A stretch of DNA of 26,209 nt. Source: a virus. The stretch lies in IMG/VR virus record IMGVR_UViG_3300046011_011878, positions 1 through 26,209 of that record. One strand, written 5' to 3'. The notes under the pieces were generated by a model. It was not told the DNA's origin, made no database searches, and was given only the letters and a program-made list of their open reading frames with translations. Made by a program: the position numbers and the translations under genes. Positions 5,133 through 12,833 of this stretch are shown here, piece by piece (positions within the stretch are counted from its first letter, which is position 1; each line of letters starts with the position of its first letter).

Positions 5133-5432
5133 ATGTTATTCGATTTTTTATTATATTTGCTGCTCTCATTAAGCGTTAGCTTTATGTGGAGTTTTTCGGA
5201 AATATTTTCCCCGGTTAGAAACTTAGTCGCACGAATTCCCTACATTAGGCGTCCACTGATATGCCCCGAATGTAGTAGCTTTTGGATGGGAGTTCTTACT
5301 AGTTTATTTTTTAATCCTATTTTGGGCGCGCTTGGAGTTTTTTCTTTTGCTTTTTGTGGATTAGCAACGCACTTGTTTGCGTGTTATTTGTATAGAGTTT
5401 ATTTCTTGCTAGGCAGCAAGAATCAGTACTAA
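5133..5432 (+). CDS. DUF1360-like membrane protein
   Basis: 99 residues. An N-terminal membrane segment (about 3-22), then P-Y-I-R-R-P-L-I-C-P-E-C-S-S-F-W-M-G at about 36-53, then one or two more membrane segments to about 92. The sequence R-R-P-L-x-C-x-x-C-x-S-F-W-x-G between membrane helices is typical of small DUF1360-type phage and Bacillus proteins. The role is not known. It follows the 4675-5127 gene closely. Confidence 0.7.
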   Translation: MLFDFLLYLLLSLSVSFMWSFSEIFSPVRNLVARIPYIRRPLICPECSSFWMGVLTSLFFNPILGALGVFSFAFCGLATHLFACYLYRVYFLLGSKNQY

Positions 5433-5456
5433 TTTATCCATATCTAGTTTATATTA

Positions 5457-5522
5457 GTGTATATATATACTATGAATAAACTTGATGGAGCGGCGGCGCT
5501 GGGAATTTTGGGTTGCGCTTGA
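5457..5522 (+). promoter_or_regulatory. GTGTA motif followed by a 16-codon frame
   Basis: GTGTATATATATACT is followed ten bases later by an ATG (5472) opening a 16-codon frame, M-N-K-L-D-G-A-A-A, that stops at 5522. The spacer 5433-5610 holds nothing else I can support. The frame may be a leader peptide or chance; the GC-rich GGAGCGGCGGCGCTGG stretch inside it stands out from the AT-rich surroundings. Confidence 0.25.
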
Positions 5523-5610
5523 CCGATTTATTTGATAGAAGAAATAACTTGTATTTTTCTTATTTTATTGACAGTTCGTTACTGGATAAGATTTTTATAT
5601 AAATAATCGA

Positions 5611-5877
5611 TTATACGACTATAGAAGCTGGATCGGCGACTATATTTAAATCTACACAATTTCCAACAGCCTTGTCTATATTTTGAGTTACTTGAGCCGA
5701 GCCTGCGTATTCAGATATAGTAATAGAATTAGCGCCAGAGTTTACCTCAAGCTCTATGCCTCCTAAAAGCTCTTGCTTAGTTGCGAAACCCGGCGTCACG
5801 GCTCCGCTATCGGCGGATAATATAAAATTATTTCCAACTGATTTAGCAACCGAACTGACTTTTAGGAAAATTTTCAT
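5611..5877 (-). CDS. small structural-type domain protein, 88 aa
   Basis: Begins M-K-I-F-L-K-V-S-S-V-A. It has N-F-I-L-S-A-D-S-G at about 17-25, then T-P-G-F-A-T-K-Q-E-L-L-G-G and a beta-rich end. The same pattern (N-F-S-I-T-P-D-V-G, P-G-L-V-S-K-Q-E-L-L-A-G, then T-I-T-S) occurs at the N-terminus of the fibre-like protein at 25840. The two are clearly related, which argues for a phage structural or surface domain. It lies alone on the minus strand among plus-strand genes. On its own strand GTGTATTAATATT lies about 17 bases before the ATG. Confidence 0.65.
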   Translation of the reverse strand: MKIFLKVSSVAKSVGNNFILSADSGAVTPGFATKQELLGGIELEVNSGANSITISEYAGSAQVTQNIDKAVGNCVDLNIVADPASIVV

Positions 5878-5894
5878 TGAGAATTAAATATTAA

Positions 5895-5899
5895 TACAC
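5895..5899 (-). promoter_or_regulatory. GTGTA motif for the 5611-5877 gene
   Basis: On the minus strand GTGTATTAATATTTAATTC leads into the ATG at 5877. This is one of the few minus-strand genes in this part of the genome, and the motif is in the matching orientation, which supports it as a promoter element rather than a strand-biased accident. Confidence 0.35.
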
Positions 5900-5942
5900 T
5901 TGTTTTATACCGGTAGATAGAAAAAAATAAAAATCGATATAG

Positions 5943-5972
5943 GTGTAATATTTACTATTATAGTTATAATTC
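5943..5972 (+). promoter_or_regulatory. GTGTA motif before phoH and the sugar cassette
   Basis: GTGTAATATTTACTATTATAG lies 28 bases before the ATG at 5976. It would drive the run of five closely packed genes from 5976 to 9641. Confidence 0.35.
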
Positions 5973-5975
5973 ATT

Positions 5976-6794
5976 ATGTCTAAAAGCAAAAAAAATAAGC
6001 GCGTAACACAAACTGAAATTCAAAATGAAAGCCGAGCCGTGGAGGAACAGGTGCAAGAAAAAAAGGACTGTTCTCTTCACGTAACACAAAGACCAAAAAT
6101 AAGCTTTTCATTAAATATAAAAGAAAGAATAGACCTAACAGATAAACAAAAAAATATATTCGAAGTAGCTGCTAATAAAAATACAAAGTGCGTATTTATA
6201 GATGGACTGTACGGATCTTCTAAATCTTACTTAGCTGTAATGTCTTCGTTAAAGCTTTTGAATGCAAAAAAAGTAGACGAAATAATATTTATTAGGAATC
6301 CAGTGGAGTCTTCTACTACTGGTAAAATTGGTTTTATTCCTGGAACTAGCGAAGAAAAAATGGCTCCATATAATGCTATTTTATTTGACAAGCTTGAAGA
6401 AATGTTATCAGAGTCTGATATAGCTAGATTAAAGAAAGATAATAGAATTAGTTGTCATCCAGTTGGCTTTGTAAGAGGTCGTTCTTGGAATTGTAAGGCT
6501 GTTATCGTTGACGAAGCTTCTTCTATGACCTGGGATGACCTATTTCTTATTCTAACAAGATGCGGCGAATTTACTAGAATCTTTTTTATAGGCGATTCTG
6601 TTAATCAAAACGATATCGGAGCAAAGTCTGGGTTCAGAAAAATGTTCAACTTATTTAACGATCAAGAAAGTAAAGATTTTGGAATTCATTGCTTTGAGCT
6701 TAGAGAGTATTCGGATATTGTTAGATCTGGATTGTTAAGATTTGTGATGGAAAAAGCTGGTTTAATTAAAAAACCTAAAATTGATAATTATTAA
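5976..6794 (+). CDS. phoH: PhoH-like ATPase
   Basis: 272 residues, PhoH-family P-loop NTPase of cytoplasmic, still unclear function that is widespread in phages. The N-terminal 50 residues are polar and not conserved. The Walker A region at 77-84 reads G-L-Y-G-S-S-K-S, with Ser where most relatives have Gly before Lys. Then F-I-R-N-P-V-E (105-111), I-G-F-I-P-G-T at 118-124 and E-K-M-A-P-Y at 127-132, all typical of PhoH. Walker B is V-I-V-D-E-A-S (176-182), L-T-R-C-G-E (193-198) follows, and the sensor is F-I-G-D-S-V-N-Q (204-211). The stop is 15 bases from the next gene, suggesting one transcript with the glycosylation genes. Confidence 0.92.
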   Translation: MSKSKKNKRVTQTEIQNESRAVEEQVQEKKDCSLHVTQRPKISFSLNIKERIDLTDKQKNIFEVAANKNTKCVFIDGLYGSSKSYLAVMSSLKLLNAKKVDEIIFIRNPVESSTTGKIGFIPGTSEEKMAPYNAILFDKLEEMLSESDIARLKKDNRISCHPVGFVRGRSWNCKAVIVDEASSMTWDDLFLILTRCGEFTRIFFIGDSVNQNDIGAKSGFRKMFNLFNDQESKDFGIHCFELREYSDIVRSGLLRFVMEKAGLIKKPKIDNY

Positions 6795-6809
6795 TTAAAT
6801 TCTACTTAT

Positions 6810-7508
6810 ATGAATTACTCATTAGCTTTTACTTCTTATAAAAGTTTCAAATATATAAAAAAACAACTTGAACTTGATTATTTTAATTTGTCCGGTAATA
6901 GAATAGACGAAATCGTTATTCAAGATGACTGCTCTAGCGACTATTCTCTTATTCAGCCTTATGCAAATGAAAGAATAAAGGTTTTTCAAAATGCTGAAAA
7001 TTTATCACCACTTTTAAATAGGGTGAAACTGGTTGAAAACTGTAAAAATAACATGGTTTTATTGATGGATTCAGATAATTTTTTAGATATTGATTCTTTT
7101 TCTAAAATAAATAGCTGCGAATATAAGGATGACGTGATATATTGCCCGGATTACGCCAAGCCGTCCTTTAAATTTAAGGAGTTTTCAAATCTTGAAATAG
7201 ACTTTTCTTTAGCTAGAGAGCAAATAAATAGTCTTGGCTTACAAATATTTTTAAACACCGGTAATTACTTTGTTCCTAAAAAAACTTACCTTGAAGTAGC
7301 TAAAAACATAGACGTAAACTTTGCGCATTTTGCGGTAGACGTAATTTATTTTAACTTTTTATGGTTAAAGGCTGGTAATAAATTAAAATGTGTAAAAGAT
7401 TATGAGTATAATCATACGTCAAGAATCGATGGATACTACTCGATAAACGAAGGTTTACATACACAAAAAAAATTAATGGAAGTTATTGAACTGTATTTAA
7501 ATTTATGA
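6810..7508 (+). CDS. glycosyltransferase, GT-A fold (family 2-like)
   Basis: 232 residues. The nucleotide-sugar-binding start (Y-S-L-A-F-T-S-Y-K-S) is followed by I-V-I-Q-D-D-C-S-S-D at 35-44 and L-L-M-D-S-D-N at 84-90. The last holds the metal-binding D-x-D of GT-A glycosyltransferases. It would transfer a sugar from a nucleotide donor to an unknown acceptor in the host cytoplasm. The acceptor may be a cell-surface glycan, a phage virion protein or DNA. The stop overlaps the start of the methyltransferase by four bases (ATGA), so translation is probably coupled. Confidence 0.85.
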   Translation: MNYSLAFTSYKSFKYIKKQLELDYFNLSGNRIDEIVIQDDCSSDYSLIQPYANERIKVFQNAENLSPLLNRVKLVENCKNNMVLLMDSDNFLDIDSFSKINSCEYKDDVIYCPDYAKPSFKFKEFSNLEIDFSLAREQINSLGLQIFLNTGNYFVPKKTYLEVAKNIDVNFAHFAVDVIYFNFLWLKAGNKLKCVKDYEYNHTSRIDGYYSINEGLHTQKKLMEVIELYLNL

Positions 7509-8098
7509 AAACATATATACAAATCGGAGCAAATATTGGAAACGACGATTTTCAGAAACAAATTGAGGCTTTGTCTGAAAGGTCATTTGTTTTGCTTGTT
7601 GAGCCAAATCCAAAATTAATCAACGAATTAAAATTAAATTATAAATTGCTGGAAGGTAAGCATGAGATAGTTTTTTTTAATAAAGCCATATCTACAAAAG
7701 ACCAAGAAGACGCCAAACTGTACATATATCAAGAGAGTGGGCATTCGTCTTTGATCAGGCGAAAATCTCATATGATTCCATTGGAAGAAATTAGCGTTGA
7801 CGCTATTAAATTTAATACTTTATGCGAAATTTACAATGTAGACGAGGTTGAGCTTTTGCAGATTGATACTGAGGGGTTAGATTACGAGATAGTTAACTCT
7901 ATTGAGTTTTCGAAAATAAAAATTCATACATTAATTTTTGAATGTTGGGGTCATCCTGATGACGATTTAAATAAAATATACAGAACTGGCGCAGACTTTT
8001 TAGAAAAAGATGTAAAAAATAAACTACTTGAATTGTACGACTGGGGCGGCATATGGTTAAGCGATATGCCTAATCATAAATTAACTTTAAAAAAATGA
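7505..8098 (+). CDS. FkbM-type methyltransferase
   Basis: 197 residues. The start Y-I-Q-I-G-A-N-I-G-N-D is the SAM-binding glycine loop. V-E-P-N-P at 32-36 holds the acidic residue that binds the SAM ribose. L-L-Q-I-D-T-E-G at 117-124 is the hallmark D-x-E-G of FkbM-type O-methyltransferases. Such enzymes often methylate sugars or amino-acid hydroxyls in glycan and antibiotic pathways. Both ends overlap neighbours by four bases, linking it to the two glycosyltransferases. Confidence 0.85.
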   Translation: MKTYIQIGANIGNDDFQKQIEALSERSFVLLVEPNPKLINELKLNYKLLEGKHEIVFFNKAISTKDQEDAKLYIYQESGHSSLIRRKSHMIPLEEISVDAIKFNTLCEIYNVDEVELLQIDTEGLDYEIVNSIEFSKIKIHTLIFECWGHPDDDLNKIYRTGADFLEKDVKNKLLELYDWGGIWLSDMPNHKLTLKK

Positions 8099-8910
8099 TT
8101 ATTTTTGAAAGACTTGGCGGTTGGGGCTTGGCTAATACGCTATTTCAAATAGCTACAACGGTTTCTCTTGCTAAACTTAACAATACAGATTACGGCTTTC
8201 CAAGTGATTGTTATTTTAGATTTGCAAGATATAATCCGAATGCCTTAGGTAGGATTTTTTTTAAAAAAGAGCTTCCTTGGGTAGATATTAATCTTATAAA
8301 AAATCAAGACTTTGAAAGATGGGGGTTTGGGGGAGTAGGCTTTAAGCCGTTACCAACCACATATAAGAATATGATAATTGATGGCTTTTTTCAATCTGAA
8401 AAATACTTCATACAGCACCGTGATTATATTTTGGAATTATTTGAAATAAAAGATGAATATAAACTTTATATCCAGAGTAAATATAAGCATTTAATAGACG
8501 AAGACGCGTGTTCTCTTCATGTTCGGAGAGGTGACTATGCCAACGCTAGAGAACTTATTATTTTAAATAAGGATTATTATGATAAGGCAACAGAAATCAT
8601 TGGAAAAAATAAGCTTTTTGTTATATTTTCTGATGATATAGATTGGTGTAAAAAAAACTTGGATTATTTACCTAACAAGTTTTACATAGAAGAAAAAAAC
8701 GATCTTTTAGAAATGTATTTAATGTCTTTGTTTAAGAAGCACATAATAGCAAATAGTACTTTTAGTTGGTGGGGAGCGTGGATGGCAGACAATTCAAAAG
8801 TGATAATGCCAAATCCTAGCAGTAACTGGTTTAGTGAAGAATTCTATAAAGAGGCTTGGAGGGACAACATTTATACTGATTTAATTTGTTCCGGCTGGGA
8901 ATACTTATGA
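8095..8910 (+). CDS. alpha-1,2-fucosyltransferase-like (GT11)
   Basis: 271 residues. The N-terminus has G-G-W-G-L-A-N-T-L-F-Q, the G-x-G-N-x-x-F-Q-type start of GT11 enzymes. H-V-R-R-G-D-Y at 142-148 is the diagnostic donor-binding motif. F-S-D-D-I-D-W-C (178-185), I-A-N-S-T-F-S-W-W-G-A-W (218-229) and V-I-M-P-N-P (236-241) complete the family pattern. The family transfers fucose from GDP-fucose to galactose in surface glycans. It overlaps the preceding gene by four bases and the following start by four. Confidence 0.9.
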   Translation: MIIFERLGGWGLANTLFQIATTVSLAKLNNTDYGFPSDCYFRFARYNPNALGRIFFKKELPWVDINLIKNQDFERWGFGGVGFKPLPTTYKNMIIDGFFQSEKYFIQHRDYILELFEIKDEYKLYIQSKYKHLIDEDACSLHVRRGDYANARELIILNKDYYDKATEIIGKNKLFVIFSDDIDWCKKNLDYLPNKFYIEEKNDLLEMYLMSLFKKHIIANSTFSWWGAWMADNSKVIMPNPSSNWFSEEFYKEAWRDNIYTDLICSGWEYL

Positions 8911-9641
8911 AAAAAAAATATATTATAGGTATATGTTCGGTAGGCGAACAATATCATGCAAAAACTATAAAACTCATCAAAGAAATTAATGCTCTTATTG
9001 ATATAGATTTTTTAGTCCTGACAGATGAACCAAAAAATTTTGAAGGGTTTCCAAATGTTTTTTTAGAGAAGTACCAATATAAGTCTGCTAAATATTTAAA
9101 TAAAATGTTTTCGTTTCATGACAAGAAAATAATTTTCGAAAGAGGGTTTTTACATTATGATACGGTACTTCTTTTGGACGCAGATCATTCTATAAGGCCA
9201 AATCTTTATGAGGGCTTATTAGATTTTGATTCAGATAAAATTAGTTACGGAGCTTATCCGCAAATTATTTGGAGGCATCCAGTCGATTGCTCTATAGAAA
9301 ATTTTTTATGCGGGTTAACAGGAAGGGTTCCGTACGGAATAAAATTTAAAGAATACGCGATTTCTAAAAATTATAATTTAGATGGAGCTTTTTTGATTCA
9401 GGAAAGTTTTTTGCTTATTAAGTCCGACGAAAAGTCTATTTTTGATTTTTTGAAAATCTGGGACGATTTAAGTGTTTTTTGTGAAGAGCAAGACATTATC
9501 AGGGAGCAACATGTTCTTGGTTACGGCGAGGGGTACAGTATCGGGGTATCTTTGAACACCGCAGGAATAAAAATAATAGAAGATGATTCGTGCGTCAATA
9601 GGCTATCTAGATCGTTTAAACATTTTGCATGGGAAAAATAA
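8907..9641 (+). CDS. putative glycosyltransferase, DxD type
   Basis: 244 residues from the ATG at 8907, which overlaps the TGA of the preceding gene as ATGA. An upstream in-frame ATG at 8886 would add seven residues but sits inside the preceding gene. I-I-G-I-C-S-V-G opens a Rossmann-like fold and L-L-L-D-A-D-H at 88-94 gives the D-x-D metal site. The overall pattern fits retaining GT-A enzymes of the family 6/8 type, but I cannot place it further. It is the last gene of the sugar cassette and is followed by a T-run before the convergent minus-strand gene. Confidence 0.7.
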   Translation: MKKKYIIGICSVGEQYHAKTIKLIKEINALIDIDFLVLTDEPKNFEGFPNVFLEKYQYKSAKYLNKMFSFHDKKIIFERGFLHYDTVLLLDADHSIRPNLYEGLLDFDSDKISYGAYPQIIWRHPVDCSIENFLCGLTGRVPYGIKFKEYAISKNYNLDGAFLIQESFLLIKSDEKSIFDFLKIWDDLSVFCEEQDIIREQHVLGYGEGYSIGVSLNTAGIKIIEDDSCVNRLSRSFKHFAWEK

Positions 9642-9657
9642 AAATTAGCATTTTTTT

Positions 9658-10305
9658 TTAAATACCTGTTTTGAAAATGCAAAACAGTTTTTCAGGAATC
9701 TGGTTTATATTTTTGTATTTATTTTGAGCTAGTAATCTCGTGGCTCCAATTTTTTTATAGCTCGCAGTTCTTCCGGTTTTTTTATCTATAAAATCAGGCC
9801 AAATTCCGTATTCTCCCCAATACAAATATTTATATAAAATAACGTTTGCTTTCGCAATATATTCTTTTTTATCAACTGGCAGTTTATATTTATTTATTAA
9901 CTTAATAGCTTGTTTGTCACAGTCTAGCTCCATATTTATTATGGAGCTGGATATTTTTTTACGCAGCGTTTTATTTATTTTATTTGTTTTTTTTGTAAAA
10001 ATATCTTCAAGGTCATCTATATTGTCAAATACAGAGTCTTGAAAGCTTAGCCATAGTTTGTTGTGGCTAACGCATTGAAGAAAATGACTATATTCATGTG
10101 CCAATACCCCTATCCAGTAAGTAGATGAAAAATCTATAAAGCACTTTATGATCATATCTGACTCAAGAAATTCTCCGTCGAATTTACTACATTGAGATAC
10201 TCTGGCTTTTAAAATAAGTTTTCCATCATATTCAGATAAATGAGATTTAATCTTTTGTATAAAACTTTCTATTTTATATTTTTTTATTAAACTATTTAGC
10301 CTCAT
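9658..10305 (-). CDS. zinc metallopeptidase, HExxH type
   Basis: 215 residues. L-A-H-E-Y-S-H at 68-74 provides the two zinc His and the catalytic Glu. N-M-E-L-D-C-D-K-Q-A at 124-133 probably supplies the third ligand, as in gluzincins of the M48 and ImmA/IrrE kind. There is no signal peptide or membrane segment, so it should act in the cytoplasm. It is the only large minus-strand gene in the right-hand 20 kb, converging on the sugar cassette and diverging from the zinc-ribbon gene. Such phage peptidases may cleave a host regulator or process virion proteins; the target is unknown. On its strand TGTAATTATACC lies just before the ATG. Confidence 0.75.
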   Translation of the reverse strand: MRLNSLIKKYKIESFIQKIKSHLSEYDGKLILKARVSQCSKFDGEFLESDMIIKCFIDFSSTYWIGVLAHEYSHFLQCVSHNKLWLSFQDSVFDNIDDLEDIFTKKTNKINKTLRKKISSSIINMELDCDKQAIKLINKYKLPVDKKEYIAKANVILYKYLYWGEYGIWPDFIDKKTGRTASYKKIGATRLLAQNKYKNINQIPEKLFCIFKTGI

Positions 10306-10364
10306 AGGTATAATTACATTTTTTGTTTGGAAAAAGATAATAAAATAGATTTAAACTTATTAAC

Positions 10365-10378
10365 TGTATATAATATTT
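10365..10378 (+). promoter_or_regulatory. candidate promoter TGTATATAATATT
   Basis: TGTATATAATATT lies about 12 bases before the ATG at 10390. It would start the run of packed genes from the zinc-ribbon protein through the terminase. Confidence 0.3.
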
Positions 10379-10389
10379 TTTTAAAGCAT

Positions 10390-10935
10390 ATGAAACTATA
10401 CTGCACCGAATGTTTTGCTAAAACAGAATATAAATTTTCTAAGCCAAAATTTTGTCCAGAATGTGGCGCTAAAGCTGGAGCTTTAAACGTTTCGGTTGCT
10501 AGTGGGGGTACGAAGTCTTCTGCTTCAACCCCTTCTGACAATCAAAACCTAGTTAGAATTAAAGAGTTAGAGTTAGAGTTAGAAAAAATCAGAGCGTCTT
10601 CAAGATTGGGTCACTTAAGCAAAAATAAAAATCTTGATGAGGATATTGATGATGAAGTTGATGAAGAAGACTCTGAGGATTATTTAGCAACTCAAAGACA
10701 CATTGCCAATTTTAAAAGAAGTAAAAACAAATCTGGTATAGTTATAGAAAGAAGTCAGAATTCTTCTGGAGTTACATTTGGTCAGCTTATAGAAAATGCT
10801 TCAAAAAACCCATCTTCTGGATCTGCCGATTTTTTGCCTAAGCCTTCTGCTCCTAGCGAAGCTGAACGACAAAATATCTTAAATCAGTTAAGAGCTGAAT
10901 CTTCTAGTCAGGCTAAAGTCATAGAAATAGAATAG
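10390..10935 (+). CDS. zinc-ribbon protein, 181 aa
   Basis: The first 30 residues form a zinc ribbon: C-T-E-C and C-P-E-C separated by 14 residues, ending G-A-K-A-G. A Ser/Gly linker, a charged helix (E-L-E-L-E-L-E-K-I) and a very acidic block (D-E-D-I-D-D-E-V-D-E-E-D) follow, with a polar Ser/Ala-rich end. The frame is open from a TTG at 10327, but the ATG at 10390 places the ribbon at the N-terminus and leaves room for a promoter. It may be a small transcription or virion-assembly factor; position next to a sigma-like gene hints at transcription, but this is inference. Confidence 0.65.
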   Translation: MKLYCTECFAKTEYKFSKPKFCPECGAKAGALNVSVASGGTKSSASTPSDNQNLVRIKELELELEKIRASSRLGHLSKNKNLDEDIDDEVDEEDSEDYLATQRHIANFKRSKNKSGIVIERSQNSSGVTFGQLIENASKNPSSGSADFLPKPSAPSEAERQNILNQLRAESSSQAKVIEIE

Positions 10936-10939
10936 CAAT

Positions 10940-11665
10940 ATGGAGTTTGACGAAGAAAGCTTTAAAAAAGAAAAACCTAATTTTGAAAATTGTTTGTTCA
11001 TTATTAATGAAGAACTTTTGAAAAGAAAAGGAAAATGGCGTTTAACAGCTATAGCTTGGATGGATTTTGATGACGTATGTCAAAAAATTAGACTTCATAT
11101 TTTTAATAAGTGGAGTCAATGGGATAATGCTAGACCGATTAGACCCTGGCTTAATACTATAATTACAAATCAGATTACAAATTTAATTAGAAACAATTAT
11201 TCTTCATTTTCGAAACCGTGCTCTCAGTGTAAATATAATCTTGGCGGAAATTTGTGCGAAATATACGGAACTCAGAACAATTCATGCGCAATATATTCAA
11301 AATGGGAATCGTGTAAAAAGAATGCGTATGATATAAAAATGCCAGTTAGTATTCATGAAAACCTTTATGATAATAACGAATCTTCCGGCTCTCAGTCGGC
11401 AATGGATATTCCAGATTCAGATGCATATATAGATTACGATTCAAAAATCGGAAATTTTCATAAAAAAATAAAAGAAAAGCTGTCTGTAGTAGAATGGAAG
11501 GTTTACAACTATCTTTACGTTGAAAATAAAAACGAGATAGAAACAGCTCAAGCCATGGGGTATAAAACCACTGAAAAGAATAGGTCGCCTGGATATAAGC
11601 AGATAAAGAAAATTAAAAATAAAATATATAAAATTGCTAAAACTTTAATTTACGATATATCATGA
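10940..11665 (+). CDS. phage sigma-like factor
   Basis: 241 residues. Residues 40-86 (W-M-D-F-D-D-V-C-Q-K-I-R, then P-W-L-N-T-I-I-T-N-Q-I-T-N-L-I-R) match the core-binding and -10-recognising region 2 of small sigma-70-type factors. Residues about 180-232 (L-S-V-V-E-W-K-V-Y-N-Y-L, then I-E-T-A-Q-A-M-G-Y, then Y-K-Q-I-K-K-I-K) look like the region 4 helix-turn-helix. Between them lies a cysteine-rich insert with Cys at 94, 97, 106, 116 and 125 that could bind zinc. It probably directs host RNA polymerase to late phage promoters. It overlaps the next gene by four bases and follows the zinc-ribbon gene by four. Confidence 0.8.
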   Translation: MEFDEESFKKEKPNFENCLFIINEELLKRKGKWRLTAIAWMDFDDVCQKIRLHIFNKWSQWDNARPIRPWLNTIITNQITNLIRNNYSSFSKPCSQCKYNLGGNLCEIYGTQNNSCAIYSKWESCKKNAYDIKMPVSIHENLYDNNESSGSQSAMDIPDSDAYIDYDSKIGNFHKKIKEKLSVVEWKVYNYLYVENKNEIETAQAMGYKTTEKNRSPGYKQIKKIKNKIYKIAKTLIYDIS

Positions 11666-12828
11666 CCGAAAATGAAGATGATAATTTAAAGTTAACTCCA
11701 GAACAAGAGCTTATAGTTAGAGACGCGTTTCAGGACGGAGCTACTCCAAATCTTTCTGAATTAACTCAGAAGGTCTTTAAAAATCCGTCTATTGACGGAA
11801 GAAGCAAAGAGGGGCGAGCCATAAAAGAATACATATCTGAGTTTCAGATTGGTAAGGTTAGAGTAAATGTAATTAAAAAAATGGAGCCCTACGCTCTTTC
11901 TGACGAGCAAAAAGAAAAAATAAAAGAAGAGTATAAAAAAGACGGATTTACTACGCTTATTTTTACAAGAAATCTTTTAAATGATCAAACAATTAGCGCT
12001 CTCCATTTGGAACATAGGGCGGTAAGCGAGTATGTTAAATCACTGCATGATCAAGATGATAAAAAGAGTTTAAGGATTAGTGACTCTGGCGAATTTGAAA
12101 CAATAAATTATGAACCTTCTTCAAACTTCAGAAGAAGCGAAGCTCCAACTGAGCAGTATAGGCCTCCTGCTACAATGGTGCAAGTTATTGCTCGAATAAA
12201 TAAGTATTTAAACTATGGATGGAAAGAAGAAAATTTAAAACGCGCTCAGATTAAATGCGTTGAGTCTCTTTTTTCTTATCTTAAAATATTTCGTTTCTTG
12301 TATCAGATAAACAACTACTCCAGACAAGAGGATAGGGAGCTTTTCGAGGATGCTTTTATCAGATATACCCATGATAAAGATGACCTAACTCAAGAAGAGC
12401 TGGATCAGTTTATAACTTTGTCAAACGAAGTTGTTATTGCTGCAGATATTCAAAGAAGAATCGAATACTTGAGAATGGCTTTGGACGATATGGCTTCTGA
12501 GTCTGACGGCAGAAAAATAAGCATGAGTCTTAATGAAGCTATTAACAATGCCCAGACCGAATACAATCAATGCATATCCCGACAAGATAAATTGTACAAA
12601 AGTTTAACAGTCAATCGTTCGAAGAGAATAGAAGAAAAAAGAAATGAGAACGCTTCAATTTTAAATCTAGTTTACGCTTGGAAACAAGAAGAGAATAGAG
12701 AAAGAATGATTGCTTTAGCCGAAAGACAAAGGGAAGCGCTAAAAGAAGAGGTAGAAAAGCTATCGTCGGTTGACGAATTTAAAGCTATTATTAGAGGAAT
12801 TGATCCAAAGGAAATTTTTAATACTTGA
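11662..12828 (+). CDS. unknown protein with internal duplication, 388 aa
   Basis: Not recognised. The N-terminal 130 residues hold two similar segments. The first is L-T-P-E-Q-E-L-I-V-R at 11-20, with D-G-A-T-P-N-L-S-E-L-T and later G-R-A-I-K-E-Y-I. The second is L-S-D-E-Q-K-E-K-I-K at 79-88, with D-G-F-T-T-L-I-F-T and later H-R-A-V-S-E-Y-V. Each looks like a helical, possibly helix-turn-helix unit. A polar linker (about 130-170) leads to a long helical C-terminus rich in Glu and Arg. Its place between a sigma-like factor and the nuclease-terminase pair makes a small terminase role possible, but I see no direct evidence. Confidence 0.6.
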   Translation: MTENEDDNLKLTPEQELIVRDAFQDGATPNLSELTQKVFKNPSIDGRSKEGRAIKEYISEFQIGKVRVNVIKKMEPYALSDEQKEKIKEEYKKDGFTTLIFTRNLLNDQTISALHLEHRAVSEYVKSLHDQDDKKSLRISDSGEFETINYEPSSNFRRSEAPTEQYRPPATMVQVIARINKYLNYGWKEENLKRAQIKCVESLFSYLKIFRFLYQINNYSRQEDRELFEDAFIRYTHDKDDLTQEELDQFITLSNEVVIAADIQRRIEYLRMALDDMASESDGRKISMSLNEAINNAQTEYNQCISRQDKLYKSLTVNRSKRIEEKRNENASILNLVYAWKQEENRERMIALAERQREALKEEVEKLSSVDEFKAIIRGIDPKEIFNT

Positions 12829-12833
12829 TTTCT

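Noticed and set aside
5472-5522. 16-codon gene
   Set aside because: Too short to support on its own and without a paralogue; kept only as a note with the GTGTA motif.
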